Assembly (NCBI GenBank): GCA_016124235.1
Contig: WGOC01000013.1
Span: 124,001 to 188,000, forward strand
Direction of reading: 5' to 3'
DNA from: a bacterium
Lineage (GTDB): Bacteria > Verrucomicrobiota > Verrucomicrobiia > Limisphaerales > RI-55
Length of the DNA: 64,000 bases
Both the position numbers and the translations under genes were made by a program. The notes under the pieces are model-generated. The model saw nothing but the letters and a program-made list of their open reading frames with translations, was not told the origin of the DNA and did no database searches. Positions 29,560 to 39,876 of this stretch are shown in pieces; the first letter of the stretch is position 1, and each line of letters starts with the position of its first letter.

Positions 29560-29840
29560 TGAGCGGCGCATTGTTGACAGCTCGGAAGTCATCATTCCCA
29601 GCCTGCGCTGATCGTTGACTTGTGATTAAGGAACTGTCTCCCGTACCAGCGGACATCGGTCCGCTCGCATGCGTTCAGCAGGCCACTTGCATTGGCGCTG
29701 GCTCACGTCGGCTGCTACTTTCCGAATCTCTGGTATTGAACCCAAGCAAATCTGGTCGTTGATGGGTCAATTAAAGCGCGGCAATTGGTCAGACCGGTGT
29801 TGTGCCCGCAGACATCCCGCCCTAGCTTTCGCGTGTCGCT

Positions 29841-31622
29841 ATGCTTCGTTTCCAGAAATGGTTTGCGGAATTGATTTGGCCGGCAGGGCTGGTGTCCGCC
29901 GTTCTGATTGTTGCGGGCTGCAACGAGAAGCCGGCCGATAAAACGGCAACCACGCCCCACGAGCCTGCCGCTCCAACTTTCGCAAAAGATGTCGCTCCGA
30001 TTGTCTTCAAAAACTGTTCGTACTGTCATCGCCCGGATCAAACGGCGCCGTTTCAATTGCTGACCTACAAGGACGTAAGCAAACGCGCGCGCCAAATCGG
30101 TGAAGTAGTGACTTCCCGATACATGCCACCGTGGCTGCCGGTGCCGGGCTTCAATCATTTCCAGCACGAACGCGTTTTGACCGACGCCGAGATCGCCACC
30201 ATCACCAACTGGGTCGCCGCCGGCACGCCGGAGGGCAATCCGGCCGAGATCCCGCCAACCCCCGAATTCGTGAGCAAATGGCAAATGGGAACGCCGGACT
30301 TGATCGTCAAGCTGCCCGAGCCGTACACGCTCAAGGCGGACGGTCCGGATGTGTATCGCAACTTCGTGGTACCCATTCCGACCACGCGCACGCGTTACGT
30401 TCGCGCAATGGAATTTCGCCCCGGCAATCCCCGCGTCGTTCACCATGCGTTTCTGGCAATCGACTCGACCGACGCATCCCACCGGCTCGACTTAAAGGAC
30501 GCCGAAGCCGGTTACCCCGGCATGCATTTGCCGACTGCGGACGAATCAGCCAGTGGGCAGTTCTTCAGCTGGCAACCCGGGAAACTGCCGATGGGCGGAG
30601 ATCCGCGCCGCGCTTGGACGCTCGAAACCAATTCGTGGATGGTGATTCAAGTGCACATGCAGACGACGGGCAAACCGGAGCAACTGCAACCGGAGGTGGG
30701 AATATACTTCACCGAGGAGCCGGGCACGGACATCACCTTCAAATTGGGCCTCACGAGCTACGACCTGGACATTCCCGCCGGCGCAACCAACTTCCTGGCC
30801 GAGGACGCGTTTCAATTGCCGGTTGACGTCGAACTGCTCGGCATTCTCCCGCACGCCCACTACCTGGCCCATCGGATGCAAGGCCTCGCCAGTCTGCCCG
30901 ACGGTTCCAACAAATGGCTATTGAACATCCAGAAGTGGGACTTCAACTGGCAGGGCGAATACTGGTATCAGCAACCAATCCAATTGCCGCAGGGCACTCG
31001 CGTTGGCATGCGTTTCTTTTACGACAACTCAACCAACAATCTCGCCAACCCATCGACGCCGCCCCAGGCCGTTTCCTACGGCCTCTACACGACGAACGAG
31101 ATGGCCGAGCTTTGGATGATTTTTCGGCTGAAGTCTCAGGACGACCGACGAACGCTGGCCCGGGCCGTTGTCCCCAAAGTGGCGCATGACGTCATCACCT
31201 ACAGCCAGAAGTTGCTGGAGAAATATCCGACCGACGCCGGTTCCTGGCTGCAGATCGGCAAGGCTCACTACATGCTCGGGCAGCCACAACCGGCTTTCCA
31301 AGCGCTGACCAAAGCGCTCCAATCCGATCCCAGTCTCGACGAAGCGCACTATTTCATCGGCCTGATCGCCTACGACGCGCGCGACTTCCCACGGGCTGAA
31401 AAGGAACTGAAGGCGGCAATCGTCCTCAATCCGGCGAACTACAAGGCTTACGGATACCTGGGCCTCACCTATCTTGGTTCCGGCGATTACGCAAAATCCG
31501 AAGTCAATCTGCTTCAGGCCTTGCGCATCAATCCCAACGACACCGTCGCGAAGAAGAACCTGCAATTGTTGCGTTCGATCAAGGATGGCCAGAACGCCAA
31601 ACCTGGATCTTCAATCGAATGA
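29841..31622 (+). CDS. c-type haem plus copper type II ascorbate-dependent monooxygenase-like protein with TPR C-terminus
   Basis: CXXCH (NCSYCHRPDQTAPF), HH motif (RVVHHAFLAID), VHMQ, HAHYLAH; TPR repeats in the last 150 aa. Confidence 0.75.
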   Translation: MLRFQKWFAELIWPAGLVSAVLIVAGCNEKPADKTATTPHEPAAPTFAKDVAPIVFKNCSYCHRPDQTAPFQLLTYKDVSKRARQIGEVVTSRYMPPWLPVPGFNHFQHERVLTDAEIATITNWVAAGTPEGNPAEIPPTPEFVSKWQMGTPDLIVKLPEPYTLKADGPDVYRNFVVPIPTTRTRYVRAMEFRPGNPRVVHHAFLAIDSTDASHRLDLKDAEAGYPGMHLPTADESASGQFFSWQPGKLPMGGDPRRAWTLETNSWMVIQVHMQTTGKPEQLQPEVGIYFTEEPGTDITFKLGLTSYDLDIPAGATNFLAEDAFQLPVDVELLGILPHAHYLAHRMQGLASLPDGSNKWLLNIQKWDFNWQGEYWYQQPIQLPQGTRVGMRFFYDNSTNNLANPSTPPQAVSYGLYTTNEMAELWMIFRLKSQDDRRTLARAVVPKVAHDVITYSQKLLEKYPTDAGSWLQIGKAHYMLGQPQPAFQALTKALQSDPSLDEAHYFIGLIAYDARDFPRAEKELKAAIVLNPANYKAYGYLGLTYLGSGDYAKSEVNLLQALRINPNDTVAKKNLQLLRSIKDGQNAKPGSSIE

Positions 31623-31690
31623 TCCACGGCACGCCGCTTCGGACCTCTGAGTCGATCCCTCCGGAATGGATTGCGACCGGCGACAGATGC

Positions 31691-33250
31691 TCAAGCCTCT
31701 GCGAAACTCATCCCACAGGCAGCCAGCATTTCACGGATCGCGGCCGGCGATGAATCCAACTTTGCCGCCGCCGCGAGCAGATCTTCCGCGCGTGCGGGAT
31801 ACCAATTTCGCAGCGCCGGATTCGCCAGACCCGCGACATTAATCGGGGCGATAATATGTGGGATTTGCTCGAGCAGCATCTGACGTCCCGCAACACTTCG
31901 ATCCGCGCGCGCCCCCGAAAGCAACTTTTGCATCGGCTCGAAAAATCCCTTTCGTTTGCACAGTAAAAAACCCGGCGCCAATTCGGTTCGCTCCAATCGC
32001 CGCGCTGACTCCGAATAGCTGGCCGCCGCAAAGTAAAGGAGCGAAAGTGAATTGAAGACTTCCGGATCATCCAAGTACCGCAGCATCGTCCCAATCAGGT
32101 CTGCCGTTGCGTCGAGTTCGTTGTTCGTCGAGCGGGCGTATTCTCGTAGGTGCGATTCGATTTCTTGGTTCGGCTTCGTTTGTTCCAACACGCGCGCTAG
32201 TCGATCCACCCCCAGCAATGTCAATGGGAAGCCGGTCGATAACAATGGATCCACAAATCCGGCGGCCGACGGCAGCATCACCCAATTCTTCCCGAAAATC
32301 TCCGACGCACGAAACTGCATGCGCGACTGATAGACGAACGGCCGGCAGATTTTCGCGTCGACGAACTGGTCACGAACCGAAGGCAGACGCTGCAAAAGTC
32401 TGTGCCACGCCGGTTCGCCTTCTTCCAATTTCAGTTCAGCCGCCAAGCCTCGTTCGACCGACGCGCCAGCACTCACGATCCCGTTGTTGAAACGCAGCAC
32501 CCAAATCCAGCCGCCCGGAAACACGTGGTGCACAGCCGCGGCATCGGGCGGGTATGGCGGGCGTTCTCCATCGAAGATGGAAAATGCCGACTGCTTCACG
32601 TCGCGAAAGTGCGTGTAAAGTGCCTCCATTTGCGGCACGTCGGCGAACAATCGTTCCTGCAAACGGAGTGCCTGTTGCAACATTCCGCGCGGGCCGGACG
32701 CATCAATGACCAAGCGACCGCGGACGCAAACTTCTTCGCCGGCTCGACTCCCGTGCAGCTCGACTGGCTCCTCGGCCAGTTCCACGCCGTCAACCGTCAA
32801 CTGATCCAGAAACTCAACTCCGATGGACTTCGCCTCTTCCACGAGGAACGCATCTAAATCCTCGCGAAACCAATGCGTATCGGCGATGCCATCATGAGGA
32901 CTCGCCGCGACGAGTAATTGCCGATGTCGTTCGCCATCGAGGGCAAATGGTTCATCAAGACGGTGATGGAAGAAAGTAAAGCCGCGCTTCAGTCCGCAGC
33001 CAATTTCAGGACGCTCGCGCTGCCAGGTTCCCCATTTGGTCAACGGCAACAAACGCGGAAGATCATATCGCCGCGCGAGTTCCTCGAGGAGCAGATTGGC
33101 CAACGGTGTCGACGACTCACCGATCGCAAATCGCGGATGCCGACCGCGTTCTATCAAAGCCACGGTTCGCCCCAATCGGCGCGCAATCATCGCCACCAAC
33201 GAACCCGCAAAACCCGAGCCGGCAACGATGATGTCGAATTCCTTTTTCAT
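31691..33250 (-). CDS. FAD-dependent oxidoreductase, flavin-dependent halogenase-like
   Basis: FDIIVAGSGFAGSLVAMIARRLGRTVALIERGRHPRFAIGESSTPLAN, HHVFPGGWIWVLRFNNGIVSAG, FVDPLLSTGFPLTL. Confidence 0.75.
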   Translation of the reverse strand: MKKEFDIIVAGSGFAGSLVAMIARRLGRTVALIERGRHPRFAIGESSTPLANLLLEELARRYDLPRLLPLTKWGTWQRERPEIGCGLKRGFTFFHHRLDEPFALDGERHRQLLVAASPHDGIADTHWFREDLDAFLVEEAKSIGVEFLDQLTVDGVELAEEPVELHGSRAGEEVCVRGRLVIDASGPRGMLQQALRLQERLFADVPQMEALYTHFRDVKQSAFSIFDGERPPYPPDAAAVHHVFPGGWIWVLRFNNGIVSAGASVERGLAAELKLEEGEPAWHRLLQRLPSVRDQFVDAKICRPFVYQSRMQFRASEIFGKNWVMLPSAAGFVDPLLSTGFPLTLLGVDRLARVLEQTKPNQEIESHLREYARSTNNELDATADLIGTMLRYLDDPEVFNSLSLLYFAAASYSESARRLERTELAPGFLLCKRKGFFEPMQKLLSGARADRSVAGRQMLLEQIPHIIAPINVAGLANPALRNWYPARAEDLLAAAAKLDSSPAAIREMLAACGMSFAEA

Positions 33251-34269
33251 GCGCAGCTCGCGCAAGCGACCCGATCGAGGACTCGCTGTTGTAGATTCAT
33301 TTGCTCCAAGCGATCACGCCTTGCCGAAAGGCAATCAGGACATTTAGAGAATGTTGCCAAATCCCAGAGATCCGCAAACACACGGCCCCGGCCAAGATTG
33401 ATCCCGGCGTCGAGCGCATCCTCAAGCTCGCTCAGTCGTGGCAACGAAAACTGCCCGAACTGCGCGAGCACTTCGAGCGCACCATTGCCCGGTCGCGTCG
33501 GGATCAACGACGCCACGGTCGCACCGCAATCAAACGCAAATTCCACCGATCGCCTCACCCATTCGAGGTCCTCCGATTCATCGACGAACGGTGGCCGAAC
33601 CAGCAGGAACACACGTAGCGCCATGCCCTCACGTCGCAGTCGCTCAGCAGATGCCGCAAAGTCATCGACGGAAAATCGCTTATTCAGTCTTTCGAGAAAC
33701 GCGGGATTGGCAGTTTCCAGCCCCATCGCAACTTCCAAAGTCACGTCATGGTTCTGGACGGCCAGTAAGTCGCGAAAGCGAATGGTTCGATCACCGATTA
33801 ATGAAGGATGGCATTCCACGATCACACGCTCGAATTGGGCCACCCGCCGGGCGATCGTTTCATAATCTCCCACCGGCACGGCGGCGCGATCAAAGAAGCT
33901 GCCGCTGTTGTACAATTTGATCTGCCTTGGGATTCGGTGCGGCTCCTCATTGTGAAGCTCCTTCAAGGCGCGCTCGATCTGCTTCGGAATCGCGCCCGAC
34001 GCAGTTCTTTGTTCGGTCGTGTTTCGCCAGAGATCGCACATCACGCATTTCCACGGGCATTCACTGCCGGTCAGAAAAATGGTGGCACCGTCGACGATCT
34101 CACCATCCGCATTTCGCTCCTTTTCCAGCAACCGTGCATACGCCCGTTGAGGATCTACCTGATTGCGGGGCGGTCGCCGCGCTACGATCCATCGATCGCG
34201 CGATTGGGAGTCCGGGGGATAGGGCGTCACGGCGCCAACTCTACTCCTTGATTTCGATTCGTCGATCAA
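33247..34269 (-). CDS. radical SAM superfamily protein
   Basis: CX3CX2C motif SECPWKCVMCDLW; C-terminal cysteines CPDC and CASC; 4-nt ATGA overlap with the flavoprotein gene. Confidence 0.85.
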   Translation of the reverse strand: MIDESKSRSRVGAVTPYPPDSQSRDRWIVARRPPRNQVDPQRAYARLLEKERNADGEIVDGATIFLTGSECPWKCVMCDLWRNTTEQRTASGAIPKQIERALKELHNEEPHRIPRQIKLYNSGSFFDRAAVPVGDYETIARRVAQFERVIVECHPSLIGDRTIRFRDLLAVQNHDVTLEVAMGLETANPAFLERLNKRFSVDDFAASAERLRREGMALRVFLLVRPPFVDESEDLEWVRRSVEFAFDCGATVASLIPTRPGNGALEVLAQFGQFSLPRLSELEDALDAGINLGRGRVFADLWDLATFSKCPDCLSARRDRLEQMNLQQRVLDRVACASCA

Positions 34270-36109
34270 TGCCGATCGAGTCGATCGGCACCTCCGTGTC
34301 CGCGCCGGACGGCCAGTGGACAGTCAACGATTCAACCTTGTCGGCCGTGCCAAAGCCGAAGGTCAACTCAGTGCTCGATTGCGAAACATAACTATGAGTC
34401 GGCGTCAACGTGCGCTGCTGGACAACGCCGCCGGCCTTGACGCTCACCGACGCACCGTATGCATCGCGATTGGATTTGGTTCCCGTCAGTTTGACCTTGA
34501 GCCAGTGATGACCGAGTTGCTGATCGTTACGCAGCAGCAACGGCTCGCCATGAAGTTGCGTCAAGACAATGTCGAGATCGCCGTCGCCATCAACGTCCGC
34601 ATACGCGCTTCCGCGGCCAACGATCGGCTTGAACAAATCGCCGCCCGCCTCTTTTTCGGTCACCAGCAGAAAGCCGTTCCCATGGTTGTTCCAAAACAAT
34701 TGGGCCGGCTGCCGATAGTGTTGGCTGGCCTGAACCTTGGTGATGTCTTCATCGAGGTGGCCGTTGACCGTCAACAGGTCGGGCCAGCTGTCGAGATCGT
34801 AGTCAAAAAAGAAGACGCCAAATTTGAGCGGCAATCGGCTCGCCGGCCCGATGCCCTCGGCGATGGCTTCATCGGCGAAGGGAAACGGTTTGCCCTGCGA
34901 AACGTAAAGAGCCGTCATTTCGTTCGCGAAGTTGCCAATGGCCACGCAGACCGCGCCATCGTTGCGATGATGAACAATGTCGATGCCCATCGCGCCGCGA
35001 GTGTTGCCGTTGCTGTCAAACGCAATGCCGGACGCGCCACCCATTTCCTTGAATTTGCCGTCGCCTTCGTTGATGAAGACGTAATTCTGAACCGTGTCGT
35101 TCGCCACGATCAAATCCATCCGGCCGTCTTGATTGATATCAAACGGTGACACGCCAAGCGATTTTGCCGCCGGCACACCGGTCGACACGTTCTTGATCAT
35201 CATGCCGCTGGCTTCCGTGACATCGGTAAATTTCCCGTTACCATCGTTGTGGTACAATTTCGGAAATGCGCCCTGAAAATCGGTCGGCGGCCCGTACGCC
35301 CGGTGCGTTCCATCGATTGTGAAGTTCACTTTGAAATCAATCTCACGCGACCAGTGAATGTAATTCGCGACGAATAGATCGAGTCGGCCGTCGTTGTCGT
35401 AATCGAAAAACGTCGCCGCTGTACTCCAGTCATTCGTGCCTCCGGCCACACCCGCGGTTGCGGTCACATCGGCGAATTTCCCGTTGCCTTCGTTGTGGAA
35501 CAAATGGTTCTCACCGACGCAAGTGAGCAGCAAATCATCGAGTCCGTCGTTGTCGTAATCGCCCACGGCCACACCCATGCCGTAAACCGGAACATCCAAC
35601 CCCGATCCGGCGGTAACATCGGTGAACTTGACCGGGCCACCGGGTTCCGTGTCGTTGCGATACAGCGCGCCGATTGTCGGTTTGAGCGACGGATCCTTGG
35701 CGCGATCCCAAGGCCACCAGGTTGAATTCACGAACAAAAGATCCGGCTTACCATCGTTGTTAAAATCGAAAAATGCGACACCACCACCCAACGATTCGGG
35801 CAACAACTTATCGCCGGTCGCACCGTTGTTGTGAGAGAAAGTGATGCCCGCCGCTTTGGTGATGTCGGTGAATTTGACATGCGGGATCTCGGCCTTGGGC
35901 TTCTCCGGCTCCATCGGCGCCGCGATTGCCGTCTTGATTTCGGGCCCTTTCTCCTTTGGGCGGTTGAGCAGCAGCACAACGCCACCAACCAGCACCAAAA
36001 TTACGAGGATGATGCCGGCCGAGTAACGAAATGCGCGCCCAATAATCTTGTCGTCCTCATGGCCGAACTCGTCATGCTCCGGAGAATTCTGTGGAGTGGT
36101 ATTGCTCAT
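34241..36109 (-). CDS. FG-GAP/VCBS repeat protein with C-terminal ASPIC/UnbV-like domain (CRTAC1-like)
   Basis: Repeated DFDNDGxxDL motifs (VGDYDNDGLDDLLLTCVGENHLFHNEGNGKFADVT, FFDYDNDGRLDLFVANYI); C-terminus HWLKVKLTGTKSNRDAYGASVSVKAGGVVQQRTLTPTHSYVSQSSTELTFGFG. Confidence 0.9.
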   Translation of the reverse strand: MSNTTPQNSPEHDEFGHEDDKIIGRAFRYSAGIILVILVLVGGVVLLLNRPKEKGPEIKTAIAAPMEPEKPKAEIPHVKFTDITKAAGITFSHNNGATGDKLLPESLGGGVAFFDFNNDGKPDLLFVNSTWWPWDRAKDPSLKPTIGALYRNDTEPGGPVKFTDVTAGSGLDVPVYGMGVAVGDYDNDGLDDLLLTCVGENHLFHNEGNGKFADVTATAGVAGGTNDWSTAATFFDYDNDGRLDLFVANYIHWSREIDFKVNFTIDGTHRAYGPPTDFQGAFPKLYHNDGNGKFTDVTEASGMMIKNVSTGVPAAKSLGVSPFDINQDGRMDLIVANDTVQNYVFINEGDGKFKEMGGASGIAFDSNGNTRGAMGIDIVHHRNDGAVCVAIGNFANEMTALYVSQGKPFPFADEAIAEGIGPASRLPLKFGVFFFDYDLDSWPDLLTVNGHLDEDITKVQASQHYRQPAQLFWNNHGNGFLLVTEKEAGGDLFKPIVGRGSAYADVDGDGDLDIVLTQLHGEPLLLRNDQQLGHHWLKVKLTGTKSNRDAYGASVSVKAGGVVQQRTLTPTHSYVSQSSTELTFGFGTADKVESLTVHWPSGADTEVPIDSIGIDRRIEIKE

Positions 36110-36245
36110 GAAATTGTTCCCAAGTTCGCGTTACATATTAACGAGAGGATTTGATCGCCTTTCGACTCTGTTTCGCAGGTCATTCGATTGTCCAATTGAT
36201 TCAGGCATTCCCGTCGCATCTTTCACTGAGCGGTAACAGGCGTCG

Positions 36246-39128
36246 TCATTTGGCGTCCGGCGAAAGACCGCTGGCGGCGGCCAGCTTTTGGTTCGCAGCC
36301 GGCAATTCAAATGCACCTTCACGCTGCAATGGATAGATCACAATCGCTTGTGCCGCCGCGTTGGCAGCGGGATTCTTTTCGCGAGCCAGGTTAATCGCGC
36401 GATCGCGGGCGTTGTCGTCCGGTTGGTATTTCGCGTGCAGTCGCTGATGCAGTTCCGCTTTTTTCTGATCACCGAGGCGTCCGTAGAGAATGCCCAGGTT
36501 GTAGTGCGCCGTTAAATTTTCTGAATCGTATTGCAACGTCTTCTCGAAGGTATCGACCGCTGCGTGCAACAACTGATCCTGCTTCGCGGGATCGCCGCGC
36601 TCGGCTTTCGCCCTTTCAAACAAGGCGAGCCCGAGCTCGTTGATCACCATGTAATCGCGGCTGAAATCGAAACCGCGCTCCTCGATCTCGGGATACCGGT
36701 CCTCCAGAATGCTCCGGAACTGTTTGACCGCATCATCGAGGTAACCGTTTTGCATATTCACCAAGCCGGTAAACCACGCCCGCACCCATTTCGGCGCCGG
36801 CGGATCAAAGGCCGCCGCCCGTTGCAAATCGGTTACCGCATCGTCGAGTCGGCCTTCCTTGAAAGCGACCCGTGCGAGATTCATCGGACCGTCGGGCCGG
36901 CCCAGTTTCTCGACATTCTTAAACGCCTCGGTCGCCTGGATCAGCTCACCCCGCGCGGTCCCCTTGTCTCCCTTGTTCAGCAAACCGATGCCGTAGTCGT
37001 TCCAGCGCTGCCAAACCGGAATTTTGGAATCGGGATTGGCAATCGCGGATCCGGCGACACCTGCCACCGGAAACGTGATGGAATCAGTCGCGATCACGCG
37101 GATCGGCAGATCATTCGTGAGCTGATAGGCGGCGCCGGCCGTATAGTTCGTGCCGAACACGTAGTTGAAATACGGCGTATCGAACTTCCGGTAATTGAGT
37201 TTCGCGTCGAATTGAATGGGTGCTGTCACACCTTCCGGGACCGTGAATCGGTAGTGCACAACAAAGCCGGCGCCGGGGGGAATCTGGTTGTTGTAGAGTG
37301 GCGTAAAAATGTCCTGCGGATTGCGGCGATCGATTCGATTGCCGTCCTTGTCGAGCATGTAAACGTTTACAAAATGCGACCACGGATCGACTTCGTTGTG
37401 CGGTCCCAAACCACCACTGCGACCGATTACTTTGCCGCCGCTCGAGGCCTTCACGTCGACCCAGATGTCATTGGAATCAACCGTGCCTTGCGAGAACAAG
37501 TGACCCACTTTCAACGTCCGCAGAACGATCTCCACCAAATACGATTTGCCCGGAATCAGCGTGGGAACTTGCGGACGAAGCGGCGCGGTCAACGGACTGT
37601 CAATCGTGCCGCCCTCCTTCACGCCAAAAACATCAAGACGAAGCGAGTCCTTGCTGAATTCTTCGTGCTCCTTGATGACCTCCGGAAAACCGAGCACCTT
37701 CGCGAGTGCCGTGTTGGCGGACGGGAAAAGGTGATTGTGAATGAACCGCTGAGTTTGATTGGTCGGGTTGAAATATTGCGCGCCAAAATCATCGGACGCC
37801 ACGAGCGGCATGTGACACGAGCTGCAGTTTTGCGACGCCTTGGGCGGATAATAGAACGACCGCGCTCCATGGCCGGCTCCACTCAAGATGAATGGATCAT
37901 AGTGGTTCTGTCCGCGCAGCCACTCCTTATAATGGTTCACCGCATAGGGAATGCTCACCTTGTGACACGTGGAGCAAAATTCCGGCGTCTTCATGAAATT
38001 TTTCAGGAACATCCGTTTGTGGAATTCCGGCTTCGCTTTTACCAGTTGGTTGTTGATGTATTGCGCGAAAGCGTTCGTGGAATACGCAAACGGGTAATGG
38101 ATCGGCTCGGCAATGGTGTAGTCCGCGTTGCCCGTCGTGCTGTCGACCGACGTGATCGCGTGACATGAGGTACAGGTGATACCCGCCTTCGCCGTCGGAT
38201 GATTGTGGATGTCGTAGTTCGGATTGTCGAATTGGCCGCTGAAGAAAGGCACTGGATCATGGCACCCGGCACACCAGCGGGACGCCTTCACGTCACCATC
38301 CCGCTTCAATCCCATTTGCCGCGTCTCATTCACACTGAAGAGATAAAACGGATTATTGAACGAGCTGAAATGGTGGGCACTATGGAACCACCCCTTGTAG
38401 GCGTCCTGATGACATTTCAGGCAGTAGTCATCCATCATCATGGTCCGCGCTGGAATGAAGTTGCCACTGGCGGTTTTCGCCGAGCTTGGTTCGAAATACT
38501 TTTTGCCTTCCTTCGACTTTGCCGTGCTCAACGCGGGATGCGCCGAATGGAAAAACACCATGGCAATTGTGGCCACGGCGACCGCAGCTCCGAGTTTGAT
38601 GCCCACCGCCCACTTGATCCGCGGGCCCGCAAGCCGATGGAGAATGTACAACCAGATCGCCACCAGTGGCGTGATCACGTGCGCCCAATAAGCGATTTGA
38701 CGCAAGTTCGGATCCTTCAGCCCAATGTTCTTGAACTGAAAAATATCAACGCGTGTCAGCGCAATTCCCGTGACGAGGATGATCACGCCGACGAGAAACA
38801 GCGCATACCCAACGCCGACCGCCCGCCGATTGGGACGGTCGTGGGCGTTCTTCATGTGGATGAAGCCGAAGATCAAATACGGCAGGATCAACAAAAGGCC
38901 CAGGACAAGGTGGGCCAGAAACATCAACTGATAAAAATAGTTTTGATACAATGCCGGCCGGTTCACCCATTCGAGAAAGGAAATGGCCGACAGATAGAAG
39001 GAATTGGCGCCCAGCAAGGCGACCAGCGCAAAGACAACATACAGAACGATGCGCAGCTTGGGACCAATGGCGCGGACATACTTCTTGCGCGCCGGCGGGT
39101 TCGTGGGTGGGTTGATTTCAGAACTCAT
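36246..39128 (-). CDS. membrane-anchored multihaem c-type cytochrome with C-terminal TPR region
   Basis: Five CXXCH motifs (CLKCH, CAGCH, CTSCH, CSTCH, CSSCH), several N-terminal TM segments, TPR-like C-terminus. Confidence 0.85.
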   Translation of the reverse strand: MSSEINPPTNPPARKKYVRAIGPKLRIVLYVVFALVALLGANSFYLSAISFLEWVNRPALYQNYFYQLMFLAHLVLGLLLILPYLIFGFIHMKNAHDRPNRRAVGVGYALFLVGVIILVTGIALTRVDIFQFKNIGLKDPNLRQIAYWAHVITPLVAIWLYILHRLAGPRIKWAVGIKLGAAVAVATIAMVFFHSAHPALSTAKSKEGKKYFEPSSAKTASGNFIPARTMMMDDYCLKCHQDAYKGWFHSAHHFSSFNNPFYLFSVNETRQMGLKRDGDVKASRWCAGCHDPVPFFSGQFDNPNYDIHNHPTAKAGITCTSCHAITSVDSTTGNADYTIAEPIHYPFAYSTNAFAQYINNQLVKAKPEFHKRMFLKNFMKTPEFCSTCHKVSIPYAVNHYKEWLRGQNHYDPFILSGAGHGARSFYYPPKASQNCSSCHMPLVASDDFGAQYFNPTNQTQRFIHNHLFPSANTALAKVLGFPEVIKEHEEFSKDSLRLDVFGVKEGGTIDSPLTAPLRPQVPTLIPGKSYLVEIVLRTLKVGHLFSQGTVDSNDIWVDVKASSGGKVIGRSGGLGPHNEVDPWSHFVNVYMLDKDGNRIDRRNPQDIFTPLYNNQIPPGAGFVVHYRFTVPEGVTAPIQFDAKLNYRKFDTPYFNYVFGTNYTAGAAYQLTNDLPIRVIATDSITFPVAGVAGSAIANPDSKIPVWQRWNDYGIGLLNKGDKGTARGELIQATEAFKNVEKLGRPDGPMNLARVAFKEGRLDDAVTDLQRAAAFDPPAPKWVRAWFTGLVNMQNGYLDDAVKQFRSILEDRYPEIEERGFDFSRDYMVINELGLALFERAKAERGDPAKQDQLLHAAVDTFEKTLQYDSENLTAHYNLGILYGRLGDQKKAELHQRLHAKYQPDDNARDRAINLAREKNPAANAAAQAIVIYPLQREGAFELPAANQKLAAASGLSPDAK

Positions 39129-39427
39129 CGTTCAAAAGCGATCGGTCAATTGCCCGCGCTCGAACCGGATTGGCTCAAACGCATTGGCTGGTCTTTAATT
39201 CGGAAAACTCCGAGCGTTTTGGGTCGAAACTTGAAGGAACCTTGTCGACAGGCAAATAGGTAAGCAGATGAAGAATCCAGATGCGGGATGGCGATTGACG
39301 ACTCGCGAAAACAAGTCCCCGATCGTCCGGCCTTCGCGGGCCAGCTGAAGCGTTTTACGGTTGCTGCACTTGAGCTCATCTTCTGCACAAAACAAGCATC
39401 ACTGATTGACTGGCCCTGATAACGAAT

Positions 39428-39464
39428 CCGGCTCGTTTCTTGAGGAAGCGAGCCGGTTTGTTTT
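39428..39464 (+). terminator. Rho-independent terminator-like hairpin with T-rich tail
   Basis: CCGGCTCG...CGAGCCGG followed by TTTGTTTT; no plus-strand CDS recognised upstream. Confidence 0.6.
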
Positions 39465-39876
39465 CCCAAAACCAGTCCAGCCTATGCGTGGTGGACGAGG
39501 CCAAATTGCCTGAAAGTGCGCCTTACGAACAGAGCTTTGGGGCCAGCCGATCCAAGCGAGGGGCGACCTGTCAGAAATCTCGGGCCAAGTGGCGGAATGC
39601 GTCGTCCGAGCACGGCCAAAACCGAAATAATTGAGTGTGAGCAACGCATTCGCGACCAGACAATCGAACGGAATCAACGCATCCACGTTACGCTTTTTCC
39701 GACGAGCAGGTCGGCAAAAGTGCGGCTCGCCACCGCCTAGGCTCGGTTCACCAAATCGCCGCAGCATTGCACCCCATTTATTGCCACACGGCGGCGCAAT
39801 AAATGTAAAACATCGCCGTTCCACAAATTCTGCCGCTGGTCCCGGCCACGGCAAACAAACCCTTGCGGCAATCTAC

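Noticed and set aside
29648-29665. Short hairpin AGCGGACATCGGTCCGCT upstream of the monooxygenase-like gene
   Set aside because: 7-bp dyad expected by chance at this GC content; no T-run and no positional argument.
36531-38168. 545 aa plus-strand ORF
   Set aside because: Lies wholly antisense to the multihaem cytochrome gene; Arg/His-rich translation with no domain. Typical GC-rich shadow ORF.
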